Shown here one piece after another: positions 34,203 through 45,403 of a stretch of 64,000 bases of DNA. Source of the stretch: Adiantum capillus-veneris (lineage: Eukaryota; Streptophyta; Polypodiopsida; Polypodiales; Pteridaceae). Below the pieces are notes generated by a model. The model saw only the letters and a list, made by a program, of their open reading frames with translations, did no database searches and was not told where the DNA came from. A program made the position numbers and the translations under genes. The stretch lies in assembly GCA_014529385.2 (NCBI GenBank), contig CM043964.1:134016420-134080419 (forward strand), written 5' to 3'. Numbering within the stretch: position 1 is the stretch's first letter; each line of letters begins with the position of its first letter.

Positions 34203-35290
34203 TTAAGTATCTTCTACCAAACTCCTTAATTGCTTGACTCGCTCAATCTCCTCTGTAGGGTTTGGATAAGTTCCTAGCTTCTTCTTGGATCCTGGCCATT
34301 GTGGCTCATGAAGATCTTCCTTGTTGGTTTCTATCTTAGTGGTCATTTTGGTCTCCATGGTTTCACTTGAATCAAAATCTTCTTCAGCGTCATTCATATA
34401 TACGGGGTCATCACCAGTCCTTATGTTGGTCTTTGAACTGGGGTCTGACTTTGCTGCTTTTTGCGATCTCTTCCTTCGTGTTTTCTTCTTTTTTAGAGAT
34501 TGGGCAATCGATGCCGTTCTCTTTCCTCAAGAATATAATTTTGTTTTTGGAGCATCGATCGTGTGAGTACGTTTACTGGTACCACAGGTGTACTTTGTGA
34601 TGGCTCCTCAGTAACTTCAATCAAGTTTAATGGCGTGATCTTCGGTGCATTTGGATTATTTAGACTGGGCAATCAAATGATCGATGCCACATTGATTACA
34701 CATGAGTATCGGCATTTTAGACATGCTTGCTTGATTGATTTGCATTAGTGTGGCGTTCTTTTGTAGCCTAATAGGACACTCGGCTACACAATGTGGACCT
34801 CCACACTCATAGCATTGAAGAGGTGGTCTCTTAGCAGTGTAATTGATATTTTGGCCTCTTGCCGCAAGAGCAGCTACTTGATGTATAGGTTTGACTTGTC
34901 CCCAATAGTCCTCCATGTAGTATTGTTGACTTTCTTCAAGCACATCCATCCCATAGGCAACATTAGGGTCTATGTCTTCCTCACAGCCTTCCAAACAAGC
35001 AATAGATGACTCACAAACCACTTGATTCACTGAAGTGATTCTCGGATGTGGTGGTTGCGGTCCTAGCACTGGAGGTGTTAAAGGTGTTGTTTGAACAACA
35101 TTTTGGGCCCTAGGGACCATGTGTGGTGCTGTTTGTTCAAGAGGTTGGGCCGGCATCAATGCAGGAACTCGAGGTGTGTCTGTCCATGCTAAGGTTGGTC
35201 TATTGGCCATTGTGCGCTTAAATACTATGCAATCCTTAGCTTGATGACCTCCCACAGGCATTGCAGTTCCCATTGAATTTTACTCTAAAA
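34203..35290 (-). pseudogene. Gypsy A: Gag C-terminal part with several zinc knuckles
   Basis: Frames here contain CYECGGPHCVAECP (CX2CX3HX4C) and CNQCGIDHLIAQS (last Cys lost). At the upstream edge, CNAC with GGHQAKDC is split by a frameshift near 35250. Between them is a Pro/Thr-rich linker (PTLAWTDTPRVPALMPAQ). The part below 34650 is acidic and Lys-rich (EEDFDSSETMETKMTTKIE) with breaks at 34560-34650. Together with CSICYGPHSTSEC at about 35320, four knuckle-like units can be counted in this Gag. Confidence 0.7.
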
Positions 35291-36105
35291 GTAGGGCATT
35301 CACTGGTACTATGCGGTCCATAGCATATTGAGCACCATTGTTGCTCCCTTCTTGGATACATATGATTGTTTTGTGGAGCATGATTGTCTCTAAGACTCTC
35401 TTGAATAGCCTTGGTGAGGTCTGCTAAAGTTATCTCATATATCTTTGGCTCCTTAGCAATAGGCTTTAGGGTCATTGGTTGATGCCCTGATGCTTGCGAG
35501 CTAATAGATTTAGGCTCAACAGACACTCTTTCTCCTTGAATCATTAAATTATCCTCCAATTGGATCGCATTGGTGGTGACTGCTTCCCAAGTGGTGATAC
35601 CTCTAATGATTAGGCCAATGTAGATATCCTCATGTCGTAACCCCCTAATGAATCTATCAAGCAATTGGTTATTGTTGAAGCGCTCATTTGGATTACAACG
35701 AGAATTCAAATGCTTCAAGCGACTTATAAAGTCTCTCACCGACTCTCCTTCCTCTTGTTGGGCTTTTTGGAGCTGAGAGGCTACACCCCAAAGCACTCCC
35801 TCTCGTATGTATTCTTTCAAGAACAGTCTCCTAAGAGTAGGTAAATCGTTTTTTCTTCCACCCTTAGGGTTCTATACCAATCCCCTGCCTTCCCACTTAA
35901 GGTTAGGCGTAAAGCATTGCTCTTATGTAGGTCATTGTGTTCTCCTAGAGGATCGCATATTTGCTCAAACACTTTGATATGCTTTCTCACATCCCCGTCT
36001 CCACTAAATTTTTGTGTGAGCTTGGCTATTTGTACTACCTTACTTCTAGGCTCTCTATCAGGTGTGTTACGCATATTCTCAACAATAGATCGACTGACAG
36101 CTTAA
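35236..36105 (-). pseudogene. Gypsy A: Gag core (retrotransposon gag domain)
   Basis: Two frames joined by a frame change near 35820. The first has FSGDGDVRKHIKVFEQICDP, RLTLSGKAGDWYRTL, the start of a retrotransposon Gag domain. The second has KEYIREGVLWGVASQLQ, ESVRDFISRLKHLNSRC, LLDRFIRGLRHEDIYIGLI, then CSICYGPHSTSECPTFR (zinc knuckle). The usual order and spacing of a plant Gypsy Gag. Confidence 0.8.
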
Positions 36106-37424
36106 GCAAATGTTGCCAAGTCACCTAAGTGAGCAGGCACTGTGGGTGAAGGCCCTCCAGAGACTACATGTGGAGTAGGTATTGGCATTGGGCTTGGCGC
36201 ATAGGAAGCCCTTGGGTTCCACGTTTGGTATGATGTTGTGCCATGTGGTGGCCCAAAGTTCATATGTGTGGCCCTAGGTATAGCAGACGTCGGATGTGAC
36301 ATGCTAATGCTAGCTGGTATAGTCCCATGGAAATAAGAGCTTGGGTGTTGTGGTTGCGGAGCATAGGTAGTTGAGACAATGGGAGGGGTAGGGACTACAT
36401 GAGTGCGATGACCCATAGGTGCATACGATTGGTACACACTTGTAGGTACTGTTGCAGGCATTGAGCTACCATGTAGTGGTGCTTTACTAACAAATGAGGT
36501 CCATGGCGTGTTTCTCATCATGCCCATCATTGGGGTAGGCATGGTAGCCGTGGTGTCATCAAGGGAAAGATGAGCTAGACTTGGAAAGGTGAAGCTATCA
36601 CTTGTGGGCTCAAATTGCATTGAGACCCCTGGAGAAACAACATATGGAGGATCCATCGGACTTACCGAGGGAGTCTCCATTTGCGATAAGGTTGGTTGTT
36701 TAGCCTTTCTTGTATCTAAGAATCTCATGAGACCCGTTGAAGGCATGTTGTTGTTCTGTCTCTCTAACTGAATGACCCTATGAATGATCTCACAAACTCT
36801 TTGTTGTTGATCCTCCACACTAGTAGCACCCATCGTGGATTGTAGGACATCTAACCAACCCACGTGATAGGTGTGACCTGTGTATAGGTGGGTCAGAGTT
36901 TTTGTTTGTAGTTCGTACTCCCAGTTCTCATTTAGGAACACTCCATCTAGGATTGAGGTGCTAGGGGTGTCCTTTGAGCTAGATGCAATGTTGCTTTCTA
37001 GGGGTTGGCCCTTAGCGGTTGCTAAGTCAGGAGCACTCAATTGCTCTCTTAGCAAGGATATTGACATAGGGGCTTTCGCTTTTAACTCTCTTCATTGCTT
37101 CGCCTTGCGTAAGCTCTCGACTTCCTTTTCCCTAGCCGCAATGATATATCGCTCAACCTCTTGCACTTCGGCAAGGCTTCTACCATCGAGTAATATGACC
37201 TCGGAGGGAAATAACTTTGAAGAGTTAGGAGGTGCACTGAATGAAGTATTCACATGCACATTCTCTAAGGGCATAGGGTCTACGTTGTTCATGAATGGAG
37301 AATTTACTTCCCCACCCCCCTCATTTACACCATTAGCTCCATGTTCGGAGCGAGTAGCTCTACTAAAGGTTTCCTTCAAGCGGCTAAGCACGCTCGGCCC
37401 GGACCGTGGGCCCATGGCATGCAT
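36102..37424 (-). pseudogene. Gypsy A: N-terminal Gag extension, Pro/Ser/Thr-rich
   Basis: Frames 37424-37092 and 37067-36102 read as a long low-complexity N-terminal region rich in Pro, Ser, Thr and Met (TVPTSVYQSYAPMGHRTHVV, PSPMPIPTPHVVSGGPSP). A short HLYTGHTYHVGWLDVLQ segment precedes it. It is continuous with the Gag core on its left apart from a stop near 36103. No domain is recognised. The stop between the two frames lies near 37080. Confidence 0.55.
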
Positions 37425-37429
37425 GTCTT

Positions 37430-38365
37430 AGCTTGAGCTATCGAGATTAGGCATTGGGAAACCCTCCATAACATCGTAGTCAGAGGAAGAGTCACTAGAC
37501 GCTATGTTCGGGTCTTACTTTGTACTACCTTGGGTCCCCGCCGAGGGCCCGGAACCTAAAATAGGTGGATAATGAGAACTCGCGTAAGTCGAAATTCTCT
37601 CTAGTTTCTCTGTCTCTAGCACACGACCAAAGCGCAGATGCATGTGCCTTTGGCACCCTAGAAGCGTCGGCGAATAACCTCGAAGGTTAACCGCTTACTT
37701 TTTTAAGCGTCCGTTTTCACTCGTGTTTTTTACGTTTTTAATGTTTTTTAATGATCGATTTTTTAATATTAAAGAGTGTGATAACTCAAAACAAGCGTAT
37801 CACTCAGAGGGTCGCGGTGTGCTTTACAGCACAACGTTCGTCACCTGAAGCTCCGTTGGTCCTCAAAAAAGTCAATTTTTAGCTACGTGTGAAGCTAAAA
37901 TTCGTAATTTTAAAGGGCGATAGATGCTAAGCCTGAGTGCGAGCTTGGGCTTGGGTCTGGGCTTGGGTCTGGGAGATATTCCAGATACCGGTCCTACCTT
38001 TTTAAAATTTTAATTTTTAAAATTTTTTTAAGGATAAGGTCGCCACGGCCTGCACGAGAGCAGACACACACTCTACCTACCTACTTCTAACTAATACATC
38101 AACTGTTACACACTAACACACTCTATTAGCTCTCACAGATCTACTTCCTACTTACTGTACTTTATATTACACAAAACTAACAACCTTAATACTAACACCT
38201 TACACAGAGAAAAAACACAGTACCTTTGAAAACTCCATTAACAAAAAAAATACACAGTAGCAACACAAAATCCTTCTTCTCAACACACACACCCTCCTTC
38301 CTTACCTTTCTTACAATTGAAATTGCACCACAAAAGAAGCACAGAGTGCCATTCAAGCTTAGTGT
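37430..38365. other. Gypsy A leader between primer site and gag
   Basis: No coding motifs. It contains a G-run motif (37947-37973) and AT-rich stretches. Confidence 0.5.
37947..37973 (+). other. Potential G-quadruplex motif
   Basis: Five GGG runs separated by three-base loops (CTT, TCT, CTT, TCT). It lies on the strand antisense to element A, so A's own transcript would carry the C-rich version. Confidence 0.75.
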
Positions 38366-38395
38366 ATGGCATTCCCCGCCAACGATGCCAAAAAT
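38366..38395 (-). promoter_or_regulatory. Primer-binding-site region of Gypsy A
   Basis: On the minus strand the sequence reads TTTTTGGCATCGTTGGCGGG. This resembles the tRNA-Asp-type site (TGGCGCCGTTGCCGGGGA) used by Athila and other plant Gypsy elements. It implies that A's 5' LTR ends at about 38396 and extends to higher coordinates; its far end is not identifiable. Confidence 0.5.
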
Positions 38396-38654
38396 GTGCG
38401 CGTATGTCGCACGTGTCAATACAAGGAACTTGCCGAAACACTGTGTGCAAGCCACAAATGGCTCCAAGCACACAACAAGCCTAAACTAGTGAGCTCAAAG
38501 ATGGCGATGGTGTGTCACTCACTGCTCTACACTTGCTGTCGTGGAGGATTCCTCGCCGCGAAGAAGAGGGAGACGCCGCGCTCAACCGCCTCACCGCCGT
38601 CGTGCCGCCGTCGCAATGCTCGATCGCACACACTCTCTCTCTCTCTCTCTCACG

Positions 38655-38699
<45 letters not shown>

Positions 38700-38880
38700 G
38701 TGAAGAAGAAGAAGATGGAGATGGAGCAAGAGCACTCTTCAATTGCACAAATGAGAGAATGAGTGAATTTTAGGTTTAGTTGACTTTTATATGAGCTCGC
38801 CCCATTCACACTTGGGTGCCCATGCTTAGCCAACTAATCCCTTAAATGTTCCAGTTAGAGTGCGCCTCTCATCGACGATC
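38396..38880 (-). repeat. Probable 5' LTR portion of Gypsy A
   Basis: Inferred only from its position next to the primer site. It holds adjoining CT and CA microsatellites at 38630-38697. No second copy is present at the element's other end, which was lost at the 17.6-kb junction. Confidence 0.4.
38630..38697. repeat. Compound (CT)n(CA)n microsatellite
   Basis: ctctct tract followed directly by acacac tract. It generates several spurious ORFs. Confidence 0.95.
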
Positions 38881-38884
38881 ACTC

Positions 38885-39600
38885 TTACCCTTTTCCTATT
38901 GGACCGACAAGCCCATAGCTGACTCTACCAAGTAAATAATACAACGTCCGTCGTAGGTGATAAGGTGTCCGTGAGCCGTGAGGGTTAATAAGGGGAATGT
39001 CAGCAACTTCTTCTTGTGCAAAGTGTTGCTCTTCAAAATGTAGTGGTTCCACATCTGGCTGATCATGCATCTCTTTTTCATGATCTTTGGTTTGTGGTTC
39101 CAGAATTTGTTGCTCTGGCATTCTCTCTTGTGCAGCATCGACGGTAACTACAATAACTTGAGAACGAGGTTGTGGTGAAGCCTATTCTTCTTCATTTACA
39201 ATGGTAGATGTTGGAGAAGGTGGTCTGGGAGGTGTGAACTCCATAGGTCTCTCTATAACAGTTGCAATAGTAGTTGTTGTATCTAGAGCAGCCTCCTCAT
39301 GAAGTGTAGCTAGACTAGATGGAGTCGAGCTCTGTAGTCCTTTGCCTCTTGGATTCTGTCTCTCTCTTTTTAGCCTTATGCTTTAGATCCTTTTGGGTTC
39401 TTTGTATTTGTGCATCAACCAGCTTGAGACTGTCTCTTACGATTTGTCTTCTTTCTTCTTTGAGAAAATAGTATAGTATTCAGTCCCGAGTGATCTATAT
39501 TTGATGAAGAAAAAACTTGTTGATGAGTCTCATAAGCCTTCTTTTTCTCTGCAGTCCTCTTGGCTAGCCTTTCCGATCAAATCCTCTGAGCCTCTTCCAT
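38885..39600 (-). pseudogene. Unassigned acidic, Pro/Thr-rich ORF remnant
   Basis: The intact frame 39121-38885 encodes QQILEPQTKDHEKEMHDQPD and ADIPLINPHGSRTPYHLRRT. Upstream, the same frame continues with a stop near 39183 through PRPPSPTSTIVNEEE. Composition suggests a linker of a retroelement polyprotein, but no known motif is present. The neighbouring inverted repeat and the 40.5-kb ORF may belong to the same unidentified element. Confidence 0.35.
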
Positions 39601-39635
39601 GGACCTTTGTACTTGTGTCCTTGGAATGTGCTCTT

Positions 39636-40249
39636 CTTGCAATGGTCATGGCCATATGATTACAGAGAGTTGTGTCATCAAGTGTGACATTGGCAGTTAC
39701 ATCTTGGAGAACCTGTTAGAGGCCAACCTCAAGAGCAATTACAAGAATAAAAGATACATGAATGCGGGACCAATGCTAACTCGCATTGCATACCAAGATC
39801 TTGGTATGATCAATGATCTCCAGAAAGTGAAACCACAACTGGATTTACTACAGAAGTTCAAACACAATGTACAAGCTATAAGGAGTGCTTCAATGACTCC
39901 TACCAAAAGAAAGACATGTGGTTTGAGCTCCAAGGCACCTACTATCAAATATAGAGCTCAAACCACGCGTCTTTCTTTTGGTAGGAGTCGTTGAAGCACT
40001 CCTTACAGCTTGTACACTGTGTTTGAACTTCTATAGTGAATCCAATCGTGGTTCCACTTTCCATAGATCATTGATCATACCAAGAGTTTGGTATGCGATG
40101 CGAATTAGCATTGGTCTCGCATTCGTGTATCTTTTATTATTGTCATTGCTCTTGAGGTTGGCCTCTAGCAGGTTCTCCGAGATGTAGCTGCCAATGTCAC
40201 ACTTGATGGCACGACTTTCTGATAATCAGATGGCCATGACCATTGCAAG
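39636..40249. repeat. Long inverted repeat, 295-bp arms, 23-bp loop
   Basis: The left arm, 39636-39930, starts cttgcaatggtcatggccat and ends gtttgagctc. The right arm, 39954-40249, starts gagctcaaac and ends atggccatgaccattgcaag, its exact reverse complement at the ends. The arms differ by scattered substitutions and small indels. The left arm on the plus strand keeps an open frame (KCDIGSYILENLLEANLK, NAGPMLTRIAYQDLGMIND). Confidence 0.95.
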
Positions 40250-40509
40250 ATGTAGGAGTGGCTATTTGTATCTTGGTGGCTTTTGTATTTTGACATGTTG
40301 TGAAATTAGGAAGCTTCTTTTTGGCATAGATAAGATCTTTGTAAGTATGTTTGTGGCCTTGTTGCTTGACAAACACTTTGTTGTTGTCTATTGCCTTTGT
40401 CTTTAATAGTAGGTTGTGGTGGCTGGTAGATAAGTGAAGTAAGTGGCATATTATTTCACCCGTAGTCTTCACCTACATTGTAGCTCCATCTTTGTCTATA
40501 AGAGTCACC

Positions 40510-40875
40510 TCACCATTGTATTGTATGTTGGGCATCAACTCGTGTGCTCTTTAAAATCTGTGCCCGGTGGTGGCAAGCATAAGAATCTATCCATTTGTAG
40601 GCACTTGGCACCATCAAGTACTTCAAGCTTTTGGTGTAGAGTCCATAGTTCCTTAGGGAATATGATAGCCTTGAATTTTGTTCTATATCAGCTTGAAATT
40701 TTCCAATGAAGATGTTTGCTAGTATCTGATCTAGATCTTCATCCATGACGTGTGCCTTCTCAATTGATGAAATATCTACCACCTCATAAGGATCAACTCT
40801 CCACTCCTTTGGCACACGTCTTTGAGGTATTCTGCTAACAAAATACATCGGTTTTAGTGCCAAGAATTTGGTCAC
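40510..40875 (-). CDS. Unassigned 121-residue ORF
   Basis: The frame encodes RRVPKEWRVDPYEVVDISS, ANIFIGKFQADIEQNSRL, and VPSAYKWIDSYACHHRAQ. Composition looks protein-like rather than random, but I do not recognise a family. It lies just right of the inverted repeat on the same strand as the 38.9-39.6 kb remnant and may be part of the same decayed element. No start context or partner domain is visible. Confidence 0.35.
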   Translation of the reverse strand: MTKFLALKPMYFVSRIPQRRVPKEWRVDPYEVVDISSIEKAHVMDEDLDQILANIFIGKFQADIEQNSRLSYSLRNYGLYTKSLKYLMVPSAYKWIDSYACHHRAQILKSTRVDAQHTIQW

Positions 40876-41022
40876 AAACTTGTCAAAAAATACACTTTAG
40901 CGTAAAATTGAGGATTAACTTAAGCAAATGTGATCCAAATTTGACCAAATTTCACCACTGTGTCTAAGATAACTACAGCTGTTAGGGAAAACTTGGTCAT
41001 GTCAATTTTGAGCTAGGGGTAT

Positions 41023-41038
41023 ATGGATCGCGATCCAT
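41023..41038. repeat. Palindrome atggatcgcgatccat, copy 1
   Basis: Perfect 16-bp palindrome followed by gtttgga. The outermost bases of the 20-bp version differ (tatatgg). Confidence 0.9.
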
Positions 41039-41291
41039 GTTTGGAAGTCAAATTGAGTATTCCTAGTACCATCATGTTCAACATGATTAGTAGATGCTAT
41101 GATAGAAAACTTTTTGGTTTTGAATGTTTGCTTTGCATATTAAGTCAATTTTCACACTTTTTTTGCAAAGTTGGACAAATTTTGGATTTTCACAAGGAGT
41201 TTTGTATCCAAATGACTTGAAATATTGGGTTGGACTGTAAATAGCATGTAGGTCAAGATGACTAGGTTTTGGTTTGGAAATTTGGGAGGGT

Positions 41292-41311
41292 ACATGGATC
41301 GTGATCCATGT
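41292..41311. repeat. Palindrome copy 2 (one central change)
   Basis: acatggatcgtgatccatgt, palindromic except for the central cg/tg, followed by ttgg. Confidence 0.9.
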
Positions 41312-42030
41312 TTGGTCACAGAATGAACTAAGATTTGGGGGGGTGTCCTAATAGCTAATCCTAGCACACTGATGAAATCTTTTCAAATTCAAATCAAAAT
41401 TCACTAAATTAGCACAAATTTACATATTATGACCTTATTTCCTTGACTATGACCTAAATTGGTTTTTGGAGCCTTCTTTGTTGCAATCTTGTGGTTAGTA
41501 GGTGTTAGTATTATGTGGTTTGATGCCTTGATGATGAAAAGCACTTGTATTTACACTTGTTTGTCAATTTTTACCACAATTTGACTCTGATTGGACCTTC
41601 TGCTAGTGATGCCAAGTTTTATGTACCTGTCAAGCATTTTCTATATACATTTTGGCTTGTTAGGTCATGCAAAGGATTTTCCAAGTTCCTAATTCAAGGT
41701 TTTCTAAAAAAACCCTAACTTTTGATACTTCGAGACTCTGACGGTACAATTTCTTAAATCTTAGCCAAACAACTTGTAGATTTCTCTGACACTCTTGATG
41801 CCCCCGACCTATAGATACACTAAGCTACATGTGGACCAATTCTTGGCTGCAATGGCATCTAGGAGCCTGCTTTGGGTCAAAATGACCATTTGAACTTTGA
41901 GCTATGGAAAATTTGGGGTTTCTAGGTCAAAAGATGTCCAAATTCCACAATTCCACCATATATTAGGATAGGCCTCTCCAAGATGTGCTCTAATTGCTTG
42001 CAAGATTTGATCAAATTCTGATCAAAGGAG

Positions 42031-42051
42031 ACATGGGGCCGCGATCCATGT
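42031..42051. repeat. Palindrome copy 3 (left arm diverged)
   Basis: acatggggccgcgatccatg followed by tttgg. The right half is identical to the other copies. Confidence 0.8.
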
Positions 42052-42144
42052 TTGGACACCTTTTTTTGATGTTTTTACTGCATATCAATTATGCGATCAT
42101 GGGGAGTCTCCTATGGAAATCTTTTGTAGTTGAAGTGCAAAGGG

Positions 42145-42164
42145 ACATGGATCGCGATCCATGT
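42145..42164. repeat. Palindrome copy 4, perfect 20 bp
   Basis: acatggatcgcgatccatgt is identical to its own reverse complement over all 20 bases. Confidence 0.95.
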
Positions 42165-43300
42165 TTCCTCACCAATCTGAAAATTGAGTAGTATATGGTC
42201 TTGAAGCACACATCTTCTAATTATTTTACTCAATTATGTTTTAATTTGGATCATTTTGTATCCTCATGTCAAGCCCTTGAAACTTGTACAATTCTACTTT
42301 TGATTTTGATTTTGATTGCTATGAGCTTTTCAGTGTTTCTTGTGTTGTGCAGACTATATGGAGATGTTGGGTAAGGTATATAGACAGTACCTGAAGAATC
42401 TGGTGCAAAGTGGTGACCCTAGTGGCACATATTAGGCAAAAACACAGCGTGTGCTCTAGGTTGCCAAATGCTCTAGCTTTCTCCCCTCACTCTCACAATG
42501 AAAAATGAGGCTTGAATTGACACACATTGGATATAAGTATCCGTTTTACTTGGAACCCCAAGTGTACTTTTACCTTCTTTGCTTAGATTGCTTATTCCAT
42601 ATCACCTACATCTCAAACGGCTTGTGATTTGGATATTCTATCATTGTTTGCCCTTGATTTTGCAAATTTGACTAGTGGTGAGTCAAATAGGAAATTATTT
42701 TGCACCAAATCTGTCAAAACTTGCTCTTCTTGAAGCTTTTGCTTTGCTAATTTGGCATTTTCTTTCAAAACTTGATTTTGTCTCTTTTGGATAATGCTAT
42801 TAATTTTTTTATCCTTATTAACTAAGAACTAAAGAAAATTACTAAAATTCATTATTATTCGGCCAAAAACTATCCAAAATCATTTCTCACACTCATATCT
42901 ACATGCTCTCACTCTAAGCATCATGATTGCAAAAATTTGGTCATTATGGCTCATTAATATACCTTATAAGAGGTGAAAAACCAAATAAAAGTAAAAAATT
43001 AAGCAACAAACACGCTTTGCACACTATATACATGAATTTTGTTTATCTTATAGTAGCCATTGGCTGCTACTCTCCTCTTCCTCTGGAGTCATCCCAGATG
43101 AAAGGTTGTGTAATGTGCATGGGCAGTAACATTGTGTGTTTATGCAAGGTCGTGTAATGTGGCCCTATCATGCCAATGGAATAAATGCATGGAAAAGCAC
43201 CATGTTGTGCAACATGTGGGTACTGAATTATCTATTCAGTGGTGTTCATTGTAGGTGCTCCTTCAATATTACATTTTTTGAATAAAAATGCTTGAAGATG
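42165..43300. other. Non-coding, nothing recognised
   Basis: AT-rich. Short ORFs only; no motif or repeat noticed. Confidence 0.4.
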
Positions 43301-43680
43301 TCACGCTCTTTCTATGATTGTGGGTTTTGAAAGTATCCCTATCATGATTTCAATCGTCGTTGGCTCCTTTGGTACCCACTTGTATTTGGTTGTTGTGTCG
43401 GTGGAGACAGCTCGTGTGGGTGTCGAGTCAATAGCTTCGGTCTCCATTGCCAATTTGTTTTTACTAGTGGGTGTTGGTGGGTTGGTGTGCTCCTTGGAAT
43501 CCATTGATCCTTGGGTGGACTTTTCGTGGATTTTGTCTGTCGTTTTGGTTGCCAATGCCAAATGTAATTGCTTTGAGGTTGGCAAGATTTTGTTGGGGTT
43601 CGATGTCACTTTGTTTTGGTTTCCACTTTTTGAGTTGTGGCCTTGGGTATCCATATCTGCTCAGGTTTGGTGGCCATGAT
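43301..43680 (-). pseudogene. Gypsy C tail with W[VI]PK motifs
   Basis: The frame 43654-43301 is Thr/Lys/Asn-rich (NPPTPTSKNKLAMETEAID) and ends with TTKYKWVPKEPTTIE. Another frame just upstream (about 43666-43640) reads EQIWIPKA. The same W[VI]PK motif occurs repeatedly in element D at 51.28-51.60 kb, downstream of its second protease-like domain. This is probably the C-terminal tail of the same polyprotein type. Confidence 0.45.
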
Positions 43681-44820
43681 TGATTTCTTTACCCATACTT
43701 GCCTCGTTGTTTGTTCATTGAAATGCCATAAAAGTGTAGGTTTCATCACTTGTTGTGTATATACAACAATGGGATGTACTTTGTAATGGAAATGGCCTAT
43801 GAACTTTGAGAGTAGCGGAATTAGGAAATTAAGTGAAACACTTTTGAGAGATTACTTTGTGAGCATAGCGGGCGAACTTAATCGATGGTAGCAACATAAA
43901 CATGGTACTTAGTTAACTTGGCATGAACAATACTTTTGCAAGAGAGAGAGAGAGATTTTAGAGAACAGGACAATAGTTGAGGACCGGATTCATATGGAGC
44001 CGGTCCCCCCTCCAATAGGCATTTGTATTATAGTTTCTCCCATCAAGAGAGACTTGGTACAATACAATCTTTGTGTTCCTTATAACCTAGGTGATGCAAT
44101 GAAGATGGAAAGTTTCATGCATCACAAGCATAACATAAACTTGAAAAAAACATTATCTATCCCTAGCCTCAGTCCCAAGGCCTCAAAACACCTTCGTAGG
44201 TGGAGAGAGCTAGTGGGGAATGAGGATAGGGAAGAGCAAAAAGAAACATTCCATAGGAGAAAGAAATAGTTCCTTACTTATCATTACTCTTCTTGCTAGC
44301 ATACATAATAGCATAGTAATGAAGATGGAGAAGATGGCAAGCTTAAGCATTGAAGCATGACTCTTGGTTGGATTTGCATTCCATAGCCAAGAGTGTTAGT
44401 ATAGGCTTTCACTCTCACAAGCTTGGAGAAGGAGGTGGTGTTCCTCAAATTTCACCAAGTGAGAATGGCCTTCCAAATGAGTGTGTGTGTGGAGTATATC
44501 CCCCTAGCACCCCCCCTCCTTGCTTTGGGCGAGTGGTAGCTTTTCCACATGACTCAAGTTCATTGGACCCCTCTCCCCTTAGCCAATCACATGTAGCATG
44601 CAATCAAGTACATGGGTAGTCTTTTGACAAGTGTCCTCCTTACCCCTTAGAGAGAGAGAGAGCTTTGAAAATATCTAGATATTTGTTAGATGGAAGTAGA
44701 AGCTCATTGGACCCCTCTTTAGCCCAACCAATAGCATTCAAGCACACTATGTGGTTAAGCTTAGTGAGAGTCTGACATGTGTCCCATGTGCTCTTTTAGA
44801 ATTCCCCTAACTTTGAGATT
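43681..44820. other. Non-coding, possible retroelement spacer
   Basis: Contains two short (GA)n tracts (43940 and 44650). The ORFs show no known motif. Confidence 0.35.
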
Positions 44821-45165
44821 TTTATGCATAGGAAATTTCTCAAGCAACTTCCTCATTAAGTGTGTAGGCTCTCTTTTTGACTCAAGCATCTTACCCCCCG
44901 TGCATAGGAAGCTTCTCAAGCAACTTCCTCATTAAATGTGACAAGTACCTCAAGAACCTTAGTAATCAAGCATGACAAGCATCTTAGGTGGAGTTCCCAC
45001 CTCAAGCACATCCCTAGCTTGCTTAACGGGTTCCCACCTCAAGCACATCCCTAGCTTGCTTAAGTTTAGGTCGGGTTCCCACCTCATGCACAACCCTAGC
45101 TTGCTTATGTTTAGGTCGGGTTCCCACCTCAAGCTCAACCCTAGTTTTCTTAAGGTCAAAGGACT
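44820..45165. repeat. Two adjoining tandem repeats (78 bp x2; about 45 bp x4)
   Basis: gcatagga..tctcaagcaa at about 44826 recurs 78 bp later. From 44993 the unit gttcccacctcaagcacatc + cctagcttgcttaagtttag is repeated four times (starts near 44993, 45030, 45075 and 45120). The first spacing is shorter because the tttaggtc end is missing. Confidence 0.9.
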
Positions 45166-45403
45166 TTTAACACTAACCATTGGAGGTCTTTAATGAGCTA
45201 ACCCTAAGGTCTATTAAGCTTCATTAGTTAACTTTGCTCTTTGACAGACCATCTCTTATTTGGGCCCCTTTACCGTTGGCCATGTGTTGAGATAGATCCA
45301 TAAGCACATGTCTATATTCTAACGCTTGTTCCCGTTTATTATCCCATATTAAATGATCAGTTTAATATGAGAAAATCATTTGGGTTGGTTAGATATTAGC
45401 TAT

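Noticed and set aside
17612-38395. Gypsy pol pieces at 17.6-20.4 and 31.7-37.4 kb as two separate elements
   Set aside because: The RT motif breaks on one side of element B and continues on the other, with the gtag duplication, so they are one element.
38512-38833. Several ORFs with Ser-Leu or Thr-His / Cys-Val runs
   Set aside because: They are translations of the CT/CA microsatellite.
41023-42164. CRISPR-like array of short palindromic repeats
   Set aside because: Spacing is irregular (about 270, 740 and 110 bp), the host is a eukaryote, and there are no cas genes.
43314-43679. 121-codon plus-strand hydrophobic ORF
   Set aside because: It is the complement of the Thr/Lys-rich retroelement tail with W[VI]PK motifs; hydrophobicity follows from the antisense of that composition.
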